The position numbers and the translations under genes are program-made. From Varroa destructor (Eukaryota; Arthropoda; Arachnida; Mesostigmata; Varroidae), in the NCBI RefSeq assembly GCF_002443255.2, contig NW_019211457.1, positions 48,633,233-48,697,232 on the forward strand: a stretch of DNA of 64,000 nucleotides. The letters run 5' to 3'. This document shows, in pieces, positions 48,031 to 64,000 of the stretch (the first letter of the stretch is position 1; each line of letters opens with the position of its first letter). Under the pieces are notes generated by a model. That model was given only the letters and a program-made list of their open reading frames with translations, was not told the DNA's origin and searched no databases.

Positions 48031-50811
48031 TGCACACTTATATTTAATCACAAACTTGTTTGATTATGAGCCACAGTACCTGCAAATAAATGGCAAGTTA
48101 ATGACACTCGAATGGCATTAGAGGAAGAAACCAATCGAGAACTCTACTACAAGTGGAATAATTTTGACCTCAGCATTTTGCTATCGCACTACTTGACATT
48201 AATGAGTATAAGGCAATTAAAGAGAAATGCACGATTATATTAATGCAAACTTATCGACGACGCACGAAGCGCAAACCATTGAACGATTCCAATCATATTT
48301 TTTGTTATTATTAGTATCCCGTGCACTGCGTGAACATGAAAAATACGCAAACATAGTATAACAAACGTTTATATAACGAACTATCATTACGTGTTATCAT
48401 TATTACAATTACTACTATGTATTTTTTGTATCAAGTATCGCTTACATTTACTTCGTACCGAAAAATGAGCACGATTTCCTTGCAGATTAGGGAAACAATA
48501 AGGTCACAAACAAGCTGTGTAATATTTGTCAAGTTCTTCAAGGTGGTTCTGGACCAATAAGCGATCAAAAGATGAATGCATAAAAAAGTTCGAGAAATGT
48601 ACAGGTATTAAGCAACATGCAGTTTAAAATGGCAGTAGAATACCACCATCATAATTTTATGGTTTAAGCTAATCCTTCCGAATAAGTTTTGTTTCAAATA
48701 ACCGCGTTTTACAGTTTATCCTGACGTTCAGGAGAATCCTGTTATATCTTTTTGCCAACAGTATTCAATGGAAATCGACTCTAAATGAAGCCTCAGCCAA
48801 CGTTAGCAACATGCTACTCGAGCAGCCTTCTCCAAAGCACATTTAATTTCAAACGTCACATTCTGGTTCATGGAAAATGTGAATTTTCGAAAGACTACAA
48901 TTACAGGAGAAGAGATCAACTTTAAACAGAAAAGCACCTAACATAGGCTAAATATTTATCTTTTGCCCATGTCACTTCTCAGTTACGCTTTTTCAAAGTC
49001 ATCATCCTTCAGCTAAATACAGAATCACGAACTTAGACTTTGCTATAAAATTTCGTTCTATGACAGGACAACGGAACGTCATGACCAGAATGTAATGTTT
49101 ACCTGTATTTGACACATTTCTCGAGACGCACAACAATTTGTACCTACATTATCGTTTTAAATTAAGAAAATAGAAACGATTGGAACTACTTAATCAAGGT
49201 GGAAGGCATATAGACGAAATGAAACCTAGATATCAAAGAAAGTAGTATGCGGCAATCTCGACTAGTGCTAAAAATAAACTCACAAGAAGCGAGTTGAACT
49301 CTAGATTACAACAATCAAATTCTCCATAAGCTGGTTTCAACAAGACGTTGCTTTAGCCTCCAATCCAGGGTAGCCAACGTCTGCATGTTGCTACATGTAC
49401 AGCTCAGGAAACGACGACGTTTTAGATAACTTCAATCGTATTTTCCTCAGATGTGTTCAATTATATAAGCAGCTGAGTAAGAATTAAAAATCGGTTGGGT
49501 CGGTAAGTATATTTTCTGTGTACAATTTGTATACGTAAAACATACGCAGACACCTGAATGATTAAATTTCATTCGCATGAAATGAAGGCGATTCCGGCCG
49601 CGCACTACAATACCATTTTAATTACTAAACGTATCCCAATTCAGATAATATATCATCGACACAGGACCTTTCGAACCTCAATTCTTTCGTTGTATTTTAA
49701 TTGAGTTCATTTCTTTCTCAATATGTGTAATATAACGTGATAAAGTTAAATACAATACATAATACACAATTGAGCCAACCAGAACTCTGGCGGTAGACTC
49801 AATAAAAAGATCATTCTTTTGCCCATTTTTCGGCGCGCCTTTAAATTGGTTGGAATGCAATGGGAACGAATCAATATATATATGTGTATATATATATACT
49901 TATCAATAAAATGCTGAACTAGGTGTGACCAAAAAAGTAAGCTAGGATTCCCATCCATAGTGAGGCTTTTTACGTCAAGTGACCCAAAGGAAGACTTCCC
50001 CATTAATAGAACCTGCTTCTGACTCAATTTCCGAGTGGAAAAACCAAGAACCAGACACCGTCTTATTAGGGAACAACAAACATTAGAAATTCTTTAAACA
50101 CATGTAGGTTGTATCATTTTGTCACCCCGCCAGTTAATTCATAATCATAAATTACATAAAATACCTTACTTATCGTATTATAAAGATCTTTATTGAGGCT
50201 GTAGAAATATTGCAATGCCTTTTTGAAGATCTTGCTGTCATCAATGAAAAAAAAAAGAACACAACATGCCCTAAAGTTTAAAAATTATTAACTTAGGAAG
50301 TTACCATATTTTTTTTATGTTCTGAGCAATAAATGCTTCCAATAGCTAACCGATTTTGCATATTCTTTGTCTATCTTCAAATCAATCCAAAACTAAAAAA
50401 AAAACAGTTCAATTCACGTAGAAAACTGCAAGAAAAGTGATACTGTTAGTTATGATATATTATATTATATTCTCAAATCAATGTTACTATTAGGATATTA
50501 TTGATCTTGGCTCAAAGTCAGGGACATTTCAGTTTGTAGCTGCGCCGGAAAAATGATTAGATCGCGTATTTATACGTATATACGCCTTCAATCACATATG
50601 TGATAAAACCTCTAATTCTTTTTTTATAGTTAGTTAACAGTCAAAAATCGAAAAAAGTCAAGAACTACCAGCGTCATAGGGCATCTACTATTACATAATA
50701 AGAAATCATTTGAAAGGCTTGATTTGTTAATATAGACTATTTTTAAAACAGGACAAACACATCATAAGAGAATTGTTCTTCTAAGCAAGTGTTCAAAACC
50801 GCCTGTATCCT

Positions 50812-50813
<2 letters not shown>

Positions 50814-50855
<42 letters not shown>
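50814..50855. repeat. (AT)21 microsatellite
   Basis: An uninterrupted run of 42 bp of AT dinucleotides, the longest pure one seen in the window. Confidence 0.95.
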
Positions 50856-50857
<2 letters not shown>

Positions 50858-53800
50858 AGACGAAAAAAGCTCGCCCTTTGATTTGTTTTTTGAATAAATA
50901 ATGTTTTATCATTGTTGTCCTAGCTTCATCTATCTGGTTACTGTTAAGGCTAATGAACTATGATTGATTATATAAAGATACAGCTGTTTGAGAGAGCTTT
51001 AGAAAAGGTGTAGGCATACAACTTAATATACATTTCGTAGTAAACAAGTCCACGTATTTTTGCTCCCGCACATTATCACCCGAACTTTGTTTAATGGACT
51101 TAAAGCTCATGCATATGATATAACAGTAATGCATAAAAACGAAGAATAGATAACCCCCAGGAATGTTTTCAACTAATCTTAAATCAGCGACTTTTAGGCT
51201 ATAGCAACATCGTTCACATTTATGGAGTGAAACAACTCCTGTATACGTCCTGTCCTGCTTGGAGGATAACTGCCCATATGGCAACGAGAGTGCGGCGTAA
51301 ATATTTTATTTTACAAAGAGCACAACCGTTTTTTGCCTTAACAGTAATTACTGTCGCCGTTCGTATCACTTGGATTCACCAATACTTTCACTGTTCACCG
51401 CTAATTTTGAACCGCTCATGGTTCTGAACGGAAAGGCTGATTGATAAACGTTAATATAGCACTCGTTCAATGATGGCCATTTTGTCCGACACACTCTTCA
51501 ATTAATTTAATCTTAATAATAGAGATGGTGTCAACTCCGATGGAAGTAACAATACCTTCAATACTGGCAATAAGAACTCCTTAAATGAAGTCCACGAATG
51601 ACAGAATTCGCTTAGCGGCTCAATGAAAAATACTATACCATAAATGAATGAAAGCTACTTAGTGATTGAAAATATTCCCCTGCCCCCCTAAGCATTTTAA
51701 ACCCTTAGGCCTGACATTGTATTACTCAACAAGTCCACATTGACTACGCGTCTCTCCATTCAAAGTTCAAGCTAATCGTATCTCTTTGCGTTTATGCTAG
51801 TAGTAGAGAACGAATCATAGTTTAAACCTTGAGCTTAATACAATTCAATCTTCTTTAATTTCATAGAACACTGGGATGCCGGGTCATCTTGCTGGCAGTC
51901 TAGCGTTCGTGCATTTTCCGGTGTTCACTCAAAATGGTTACTGTCACATTTTCTCGAGTGAGAACTCTTGCCAAATAGGCCATTTGAGGAAGTTTCAGCT
52001 ACTCACCGAATAGAGATCCGTTACACAAGTATCCTTCGATTTAGTCTTGAGTCGTTGAGAGATCCTGGTTTCATCAAAATTTACGAAAACCTGTCGAAAA
52101 TACAGCTCCTCCTTGCACTGCGGGCTCCAGCCAGCGTTAGCAGTCTACTGGAATGATGACGCGCCAAGCAGACCGAGTTGGGCCAGAAGAGCGGTTGTCG
52201 AAGAAGTCCGTAAAACAGTTACCATAAAACCGTACCACAAAACAGTTATCGGTAATGACTCAAATATTATTTTTGCATTTGCTGTGAAAATGGGATGATC
52301 TTAATAGAAGCTCGTGTCGTTTACACGCTCAGTCGAATTGTGTATGAATATTTCGATCTATAATGGCCATCACAGCTTCTTTTGTTATGTACTTCGAATC
52401 GCCCTTGCCGTGTATCGTTGTTGTTACTGTTCTTGTCTGGTTCTCTTCGAACATTAATCCATCTATGGAATGTTCCAAATCATCATGTTGTCGAGAAGTC
52501 AAGAAAGCAGGCTCAAATAGCAGAAGAACTGTCTGCAAGAATATTGTACGGGCATAACTGCTTTGAAAGATTAGGCATAGTTTTTTTATTATTGTTACCA
52601 AAGGCAACGTGTATACATTTTGTGCGAAAAACTCGCAAATAAACGTGAGTATTCTATATAGACGCTAGCACTAGTCAACTTGCGTACACGAATTAATCTG
52701 TGTCATTAGATATTTATAAAAAGACTGCAGTTTCAAGTATACTTTTTTATCTTCCATATATCACATTGTTAAGTACGAAATAAAGATTTAAAACAGCTGT
52801 CGTAATTGTAACCACTTACTGGAGATTTATAAACTAGCGATACGATAGCAGAAGGTTAAAAACCAATCAAGTAGATTCATAGGTTTCAGGTAATCAAGCA
52901 TTACTGAATATATATGTAAATAGATACATCCGAAGAATTTGAAGTAACGACTTTTAAGAAAACCTAATTATTGACGAAATTTAATTAATGATTAACACAG
53001 AAAGAAATAAGGTTAACAAATTGAAAGTCGCATCTTCGTTGAACATATAAGCAGTGGAAATTTAGATTTATACCATGACAGAGGGGACATAAACCAAATG
53101 TGGACCATGGGTGTCAGCAATTAACCTAGAGTGAATAAAATCTTATTAAAATTGAAGAACTGAGATCAAGCTATATTGCTAATCAAAATGAAGGTGCTGT
53201 GGCTCATAAAACATAGTGAACATTTGACTTTCCCGGAATAATTTTGAGTAGCATAAGCATCTTCATGATAACATTGGAGCCATTAGTTGCCACTGATCTA
53301 CCAGATAATAGCGAATTTCACATTTTTCAAAGCCAGATGTTTTTCGAAGGCAGTCTCAAGTTGCCGATGACCGATACAAATATGTGGCACTTAAGCAACA
53401 ATTGTTATTATATTTATAATAATAAATGCAATAACCATTTTCCTTTTCAGTTTGATAGCAGAAATATGAAATTATAAGAGCATATGGAAGGATATTATAA
53501 CTAATTACAGAACAAGCTTTCGACATCATATTACTATTAAACGTAATATTATTCGATGTGATAATGGTTTCGAGCAGCTTACCTTACTATAGTAGTTAAT
53601 ACTACTAGAGTACTTACTAGAGTAGTTAATAAAAAATATACAAGAAATGAGTTATGCTTCATTGAAGTTGCATGTATTAACAGAATAACGTATGCATTTT
53701 TGGTTATAGCAAATGAACCACGCTATAATTCCTTTGACACACACGACCATTACCGTGATGTAACCATGAACTAGAAAAGCTTTTTTAACGAATCATTGAT

Positions 53801-54249
53801 TTAGATTTCATTTGGTTTTTTTGGTTGGGGGGAAGCTTATGTACTAGTCAACCCGATTTCAGAAAAGGTGTTTAGTCCACAGCTGACTTTCAGGCTCTGC
53901 GCCCTATACATTGAATTACTCCGATTTAAACTGTAAAGTGTTACTGCGAACTTTGTCCAAGAAAGAAGCCACGGCACAAGTGAGCGCACTTCAGTGTTTT
54001 TCCGAAACCAGCGAAAAGCGGACTTACATTGCGGATTGTCAGCCTTCGATGTGAAGTATTTTATGTAGTATGATTTTACCAGTTGTTGGCTCTCATATTT
54101 GTTGCATAAGTGAGATACAGACATGCAAGACGTGTTTGTTGCAGTAATAATTACGGTTTATTAGGCGGGCGTTATGTGTGTGAGAATCGGTACTCTTCAC
54201 GCACGGTTACGGTTACTGTCAATATTGTACCAAATGAAATGGCGCATTA

Positions 54250-54368
54250 AAGATTTTTTTATTAGAAAGCTTTTATTGGTCCTCAGGGCTAACTGGACTC
54301 ATGTGTACGCCAGCATTAGTTTGATAACTGTACAGAGCGCGCTACCAGCTAAGCCATTTCGATCAGCA
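54250..54368 (-). repeat. tRNA-derived SINE relic (tentative)
   Basis: On the minus strand TGGCTTAGCTGG (54356-54345) matches the RNA polymerase III A-box consensus and is followed by GTAGCGCGCT, as in many tRNAs. About 40 bp further a GAGTCC remnant sits where a B box would be, and an A-rich run lies at about 54250-54262. The acceptor stem does not close, so this is not a working tRNA. A decayed tRNA-head SINE is the best explanation. Confidence 0.35.
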
Positions 54369-54400
54369 ACTCGAATTTATCAAACGTAAAGTGTAACTAA

Positions 54401-57762
<3,362 letters not shown>

Positions 57763-57922
57763 AGTTTAGAATAGCTTTCCAACTGTGCTATAGTGGCATC
57801 AAAGCCGCGCAAAAGGAGTGGTCGACTGATCGGCTGTCTGCGCATTCGTAGGTATTAGCCTCGGAAGCCTTTGCAACGCGGAATGTCTATATACGACAGT
57901 AGAATGCGTGGATGACTATGTA

Positions 57923-57983
57923 AATAAACTTTCCGTGGTAATATTTACTAGCGGTCTTATGGTTGACATGATAAGTAAATAAA
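57923..57983 (+). terminator. SRP54 polyadenylation signals
   Basis: Two AATAAA hexamers, at 57923-57928 and 57978-57983, lie 160 and 216 bp after the stop codon. Either or both could direct cleavage; they bound a short 3'UTR. Confidence 0.7.
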
Positions 57984-60900
57984 CGTGTGGTATGTTTGTT
58001 TTAGGTTACAGAGATTATTTGTACTAGAGCAACATCATTTTGTGTTTGTTTTTTCTTAACGAAGTTATAGTTTTATTCTAAAATTCTTTGCGCGTGTAGT
58101 TTACACATGTAGTACACAAGGACTCAAGTTTTAAACGGGCTTTCGACCGTAAACCAGCGCGCATTTAAGACTTAGTTGTGTTGAGATAATATTCCACTCG
58201 TATCGGTAAAACTTTCCCGTTTTTAAAGGTTACTATTTTGGCACGGTGAGGATCAATTTCGACCATAAATATCATAGAGGAGATTAGAATGATATATGCG
58301 GTGCTAAAAATGTGTATTTGTTAGTCCCAAATTTATTTCACTTAATCCGATCTAAAAGAGAGGAATTAACTAATGTAACTAATGTAATTTTTGCTGATTT
58401 TGATTATATTTTCGCAGGTTTCGATTTTGCTAGTAAATCAATTTGGTTTTGCAGTTGCTGCGGCATCATACCATGATTCAAGTAGGCGTGGAATTTCGAT
58501 TTTGCATTTTTGAATTGTGTATTAGCCTTTGATGATTTTGACCTGCATTTCAGAAGATGGAACTTTCCTCAAATTATTTTTTACTAATTTAAGAGCTCGC
58601 CGGACTCGTACTAAATATTTTTCCACGATACCTTCTACAAACAATGATTAATATTACTGCCAAAAAAGTTTCAGTTAAGGTTTGTTTACTGTATTATTAT
58701 TTCCACGACCGTTATCTCCAATATTACGTTTGAGTAATTAAACGCGATATATTAATCGATTGAATCAATTCGTAACAAGTAACTGTAAACAGAGAACATG
58801 CCTTAATTATACAGTCTAGTATGCATGGATCCTGGCTTGTTACAACCACCGTTTTTAAGAATGTATATTTAATTAAATTGCTTAATTCGAGTGGAACATA
58901 ATAAAAATGAAAATGAGGCGCCCATCGAGCGAACTAAAATGTTACAAAGAGAACCTCGTTTGCGAAACTAGTGCCGCGTTATCGTGTCTGTTGTGTACGA
59001 CCTTCGTGTTCAGAGACGCATACGAAAATATTCTCCACACGATCTCTACTGCAGTTCGTCTTCTTGATATCCAGTTTTTAAAACTCTCTTTACAAATTTC
59101 GTTTGCCACTTACCGTCAGGGCGAAATTTAGAGACTAGGGTGGCTTCAACAGAACCTTCAAGTTTTTGCAGCGCGGTTTACCATATGTGGCATGATATGG
59201 ACATGACAAGTAATAACTTGCCATGCAACTGCGTCATACACATCTTTGTCGAGCTTTCCGCACATCTCAGTCATTCCTTAACATACCTTTTTATACATTT
59301 AGTACCCTTCCTATTCGACCAAACACATTAATTCCGCTGGTCTGTACCAACATGGAGTCACCACTTTTCGTCACCCGCAATAATTATGTATCGAAACCTG
59401 TTATTATAAGGGACATCGGAAATCAGTGAGAAGCATGCGCTTCATTTGTGAGCATCCAAGTTTCTAATTTTTAGTAAAATGATGTGTATTCAAAGTGCCT
59501 GTTAGTATCTGCAGCTTGTCCTCACGGCCAATTAGCTAGCCGCTTGTCTTTTAACGTCCTTATCGACTTTGGGTAGTTAACGGGGTGAGCCACATCTTTC
59601 AAGTCCGAGATTCCATATCTGAACTCTTGAAATTCCTTCGGCCAGTCCTCTAAGATAGTGTCCTTACTGCACATGGCACAACTATTTCAGGCTGCTTCAA
59701 CAGCTTTTCGATCTTGATAAAAGGCGAGATAGAAGCAAGTAGACGATGGAAAGGTAAAAAAGAAAGGGAACATCAAAGAGAAACAACTTTTGCTTATATT
59801 CTAACCGAATATGTACAAGCTGGAGCATTTAAATTCAAACTTTTTCTTTTGAATTATTTCTAAGACTGTATCTTAAGATAAATATTTCAACGAAACATTT
59901 TACGTTAGAAATACCATTTTAATGGCTATGCGTGTCCAATACAACCACTATCCACTGCGATGATGGTTTTATTTCGGAACCTAAACCCCTAACTAAAGGA
60001 ATAGTTTCAAAATATTCCTTTTCTAATCCCCAAAGAAATGTTTAATATATAACTGTGTGTCAAAAAATCTTAGCGGGTGTAAGTTTGTTATTACGCGCTC
60101 AAACATGCTGCATACAAAATATTTTAGCGAAATTAAGTGTTGGGCTGATAGAAGGCTGAACGCACCAAAATGCAAGAGTTTAAAATGGACAAAAATGAAG
60201 AACATCCTAGAAAAACTAGCCGTTGGAGTTTACCTAGATGGATTAATTGGTATTTCATACTCTCCTACCTAGAAAGGTCACTCATTCTTGTATCAAAAGC
60301 CCAGGAGTATTAAAAATAGCTCTTTGAGCTTTTCTAATGAATTCCCAAATCCTTTGAATTTAAATCCAGTTGGGAATCTTCCAGTGTGTCTCATGAAAAG
60401 CTTCCTCTGGCCTTTTAGAAGCTACTGGAAGAAGAACTGGCAACAATGTAGATCGCTGATTTTGGGTAGGAAAAAAGTTGGTAACTTAGGCTGAGGTTTC
60501 CCCAGTGCGGGAAGATTGGATACTCAGGTACCGAAAATGATGGATTTATCATTTTATTCCGGAAAGAACTGATTTTCTTCCGATACCAAAAACAGCAGAT
60601 GAATGCATGTTAAATTTGGGTGCCCTATATTGTAAACGTATTGTGAAGAAGTAAGTAGAGGCAGCACAAAAGTAATCATAAAAGTTTTTCAGTGTTTTTA
60701 CATTTAACAATCTTTATATATTAGCAAACTAAAATTACTCAAATATGGATGTAAACAAAAACAGCTAACTTCTGTCTTCTCTGTAGTCAATGTTGTTCGT
60801 CAGAAACGTCAATAACAATAAATATGTGTACCACCTTGAGTTTCTGTTTAAATCAAAGCATGTCCACAATCCGAGTGAAATTCTAAAACTAATTGCAAGT

Positions 60901-63900
60901 AATCAATTGTTAGGGGAAGAATATTTTCCCTAAGAACAGAGACCCTACATACATCGCGTACAATGAACTGTTCAATAAATTGTGATCTATTGTCGATTCA
61001 GTTAGGTATAAACTTATCGCAGACAACAGAATACATATTGATATACGCAGATTTATGGTTAGATATACGCAGATTACATATTGATCTCTCATACGGTTCA
61101 TATATTCTTCGGCCTGTAAACTTCTTTTATAGTTTCTAACTGACTTATGACTTATTTAGAGAGATTATGTAATTTTTTAATTTTTTTAGTTACTTTATTG
61201 GGTCACATAGTACCACAACCAAGAAACGTATTCTCTAACTTTAATCGTATCATGGCTGCGCAGAAAAGTGGTCCTTATTATTTGTTTTAGTATCACGAAT
61301 TAGACTCGGTCTACGAACTGCTATCCATGAACAGTATGCCAAAATAATTTATCCCATGTATTAGTTGTTATCGGTCACCACGGAACTTTTATAAAACTGA
61401 AACGAATGTTTTCCTCGCAATAACTATCAATAACTATGTTCCAGAGAATTATGAAAGAAAGCTTATATTAATTAGTATTAATAAGCAGTCGTCTTCGATT
61501 CTACCTTCGCTTTTACGATGGCACATAAATCAAAACTTCTTTCAGTAGCTCTAGACCATAAGAATGACAAACTAATGCTACAATCTTCTAAGTAGTCTTA
61601 AACTGAACTCCATATAAATTACCATTTGGCGCACCCTATCAACAAATGGCACAATCAATATAATCGAAGCACCTGAGACTAGCTCATCGCCACTGGTGTT
61701 TTTTAGTATAAAGGGTATATTGTTTATATAATAATAGTTCGCAGATTTATCAAACCATCATGGCTAAAACGTTAATGATAATAAAATTATCAGTTCATGA
61801 GTACTATGTATTCAACATATTTTCGCATCTTTATCAACGTTTTTGTATTAAACCAAAGCTAAGCATTAAAGGGAAAGAAGTGCCTTGTTCTCAGTACTGA
61901 AAGATATTCACAAAAATCCAAATACGCTGACAGGTTTTACTTCTACTTCATTTTAAAATAATCAAACGTTGTTTTAAAATGAGGCAAACAGATATCTGCA
62001 AATCCTTTGCAAAGTTTGGTCTGAAAACCAATATAGACACGAGTAAAGGCGGCCAGTCATATGTATTTATATATATTATTTGATATATTTATTTCAGCTG
62101 CTGTCGCTGCGTAAATTCGTCATTTAAATGTATTTCGCAGGTGACGGATTTATTTAAAATTATACCGCGAGTGAGTCATGCATAGGGACGTCGTTACGAA
62201 ATTGTACGAAAATTTTGCATTTGAAAGCGCTAAATTGTGATAATTAATGACCCCAAAAATGTATTCAGTTGTAACTTCACGTTTTAATTTATTAATGTCA
62301 GCTGCGCAAATGTAAAGGTACAATATTACTCTTATATATCAGACAGTTTTTACAGAAACTGGCAGCAATCCATAAGCTGAAAATTTCTAAAATTCAATAT
62401 TAGGTGCAACTGTGTACTTTTACCAATTTACTGGTTAATGCTTAAGTTAAAAGAAGAGAAGCTCAATGTAAAATTCCGTAAAGCGACGTATCTATTTAAA
62501 TAAGAATTTACTGATTGGAAATCGAATGTTATCGAATCGCATATATGCGATTTTTTCTTTAGTAAGTCATACTATAGCTTGATATATACATATGGCATAA
62601 ACCTTAAAAGAATTTACCACTCTTTAAAGCAAATAAAGAATGCCATAAGGCCCATATACAATCATATTGTCTGAAAATAGCAAAACGAGTTTTCTATTTA
62701 TGTGTTTTAGAAAGTGGAGATGTTAATCATTATTATCCTGACGTAACTAAGTGATCCATAGTTCAGCCGACATAAATAGTATTACATGGTAATCTTATGC
62801 CGTCATTATTTGAATGTAATATTTCTATTTCGTATAATAGTACCATTCATTAATTGGAATGATGGGTAAGAACCTATAACTACACAAAATTAAGTTGTTG
62901 TTTAAGGAAAATACTTACTTGCAGATTCCTCTAGTGCGATTGTTGTTCATTCAGCTTACGTAGTGTACAACTGACGAGCCATAATCTACTTAGTTGCTAC
63001 ATTTTCTTTATTTCTAACATGTCGAATAGATGTATTTAATTATGATTGCTAGTGACTTTAAACAAGGCATTTTTTATTACACCGTTGTTTATCGTGTGCA
63101 CCGCCTCAGACAGTACACCGATAATTTTTAGCACTGACGAATAAACATATATTATATTTTCATACATTTGCGATCATTAGAGAAAGTTACACAGAAAATT
63201 CGTTGCTCTTATTTTAAACAAGGTTTAACACAACTTGGCATGATTGATAATTAAATGTAAGATATAATTTACAACGAGCAGGATGGCTTGCACATCATAC
63301 ACGGAAAATTCTTACAACAAGACACGCAGTTCATATTTTTTGCTCTCGTGCCTACCGTCCACCAAACGGAACATAAAACAGACATGTAAATAGACACATC
63401 TGTAAAAATGGTTCTATAAGAAAAAAATAATCTTCTTATATAATAATATAAGAAGATATATAATTCGTCTTATATAATAATAATAATAAATTTCATAATA
63501 TTAATGAATTGCCAATTTATATCTAAACACACACAGAGTCTATCCGGTGAACATTTTGTAGGAGGACTAACTAAAGTCGGCTAAATTTGTTACCAACAGT
63601 AACTGCCTTAGGAGGAAGCTTGTCTGCTATTATATTTCAATTTGTAATTTGTGACTTGTTTCAGCTCGTTATAGAGGATACCGAAAATATATCTGCTTTA
63701 CTTTCATCAACCAAATACGGTAGGAGAGAAGTTAAAATTTTCTGTTTTTTTTTTTTCGAGAGAGCATACAGACTTGTAAAGGTAATTGCCGCAAGTGCAA
63801 ATAGTAGCGAATTGCGTTATTGAGCTGTCTTTATATAACAGTAGAAGATATGCACTCGTAAAGTGACCTCATTCGCAAAATGAAAACTTAATTTACTTTT

Positions 63901-64000
63901 TAATTCAGATTTACCTACAAGCGGAAAATGTGCTAGATGTGGCATAACGTTCATATGATTCCAAAAAAAAAGTAATTATAGACCACATGAATACAAGAAA
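57984..64000. other. AT-rich DNA downstream of SRP54, no supported gene
   Basis: Open frames of 60-78 codons only, none with a domain I recognise. It contains a small overlapping direct repeat (about 61036-61084, GATATACGCAGATT twice) and a perfect palindrome at 63430-63457. No RNA gene or transposon identified. Confidence 0.6.
63430..63457. repeat. perfect 12-bp inverted repeat
   Basis: ATCTTCTTATAT and its exact reverse complement surround AATA; a partial further copy (TCTTATATAATAATA) follows immediately. Probably simple-sequence expansion rather than a gene signal. Confidence 0.65.

Noticed and set aside
53837..54124. 95-codon frame on the minus strand upstream of SRP54
   Set aside because: No recognisable domain, no splice support, and length within chance expectation for 64 kb.
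54290..54368. functional tRNA gene on the minus strand
   Set aside because: A box is good, but the acceptor stem does not pair, the anticodon arm is unclear and the B box is degenerate; called a SINE relic instead.

Overview
This window is a eukaryotic nuclear contig, almost certainly from an arthropod. It carries spliced genes with GT-AG introns from 128 bp to 6.7 kb, AT-rich intergenic DNA with many (AT)n microsatellites, mariner-type transposase relics and a decayed Ty3/gypsy polyprotein. The proteins are most like animal, arthropod-type versions. Composition and intron sizes would suit an acarine such as a mesostigmatid mite, but nothing in the sequence proves that. A 100-base run of N at 34.9 kb marks an assembly gap.

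Three conserved genes can be read completely. (1) Minus strand, 24594 down to 9321: a six-exon gene for the type I regulatory subunit of cAMP-dependent protein kinase (PKA-R1, 377 aa), rebuilt from splice junctions; the pseudosubstrate exon and the last exon are in frames that simple ORF calls miss. (2) Minus strand, 44115 down to 41608: a DBHS-family RNA-binding protein (NONO/SFPQ/NonA/hrp65 type, 835 aa) with an uninterrupted coding region and a likely 5'UTR intron. It has a long Gln/Asn-rich N-terminus and a third RRM ahead of the usual RRM1-RRM2-NOPS-coiled-coil core. (3) Plus strand, 54440 to 57762: a six-exon SRP54 gene (499 aa), the GTPase of the signal recognition particle. The three are unrelated housekeeping or signalling genes, with no sign of operon-like organisation.

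Layout: 1-9.0 kb is AT-rich flank downstream of PKA-R1, with a diverged 82-bp duplicate pair near 6 kb. 9.0-24.6 kb is PKA-R1. About 16.4-26.9 kb (its first introns and upstream flank) looks distinctly GC- and CpG-richer than the rest and probably holds its promoter. 27-41 kb is AT-rich and contains the gypsy relic (30.0-32.2 kb), a mariner relic on the minus strand (32.5-33.6 kb), a second mariner fragment (35.9-36.15 kb) and the gap. 41-44.3 kb is the DBHS gene. 44.3-54.4 kb is mostly empty, with one unexplained open frame, a possible third mariner scrap and a tRNA-like SINE relic. 54.4-58 kb is SRP54. 58-64 kb shows no gene I can support.

I found no clear new multi-gene system. The observation most worth following is the three-RRM DBHS protein, followed by the 82-bp duplicate pair and the unexplained 114-codon open frame at 45.6-46.0 kb.
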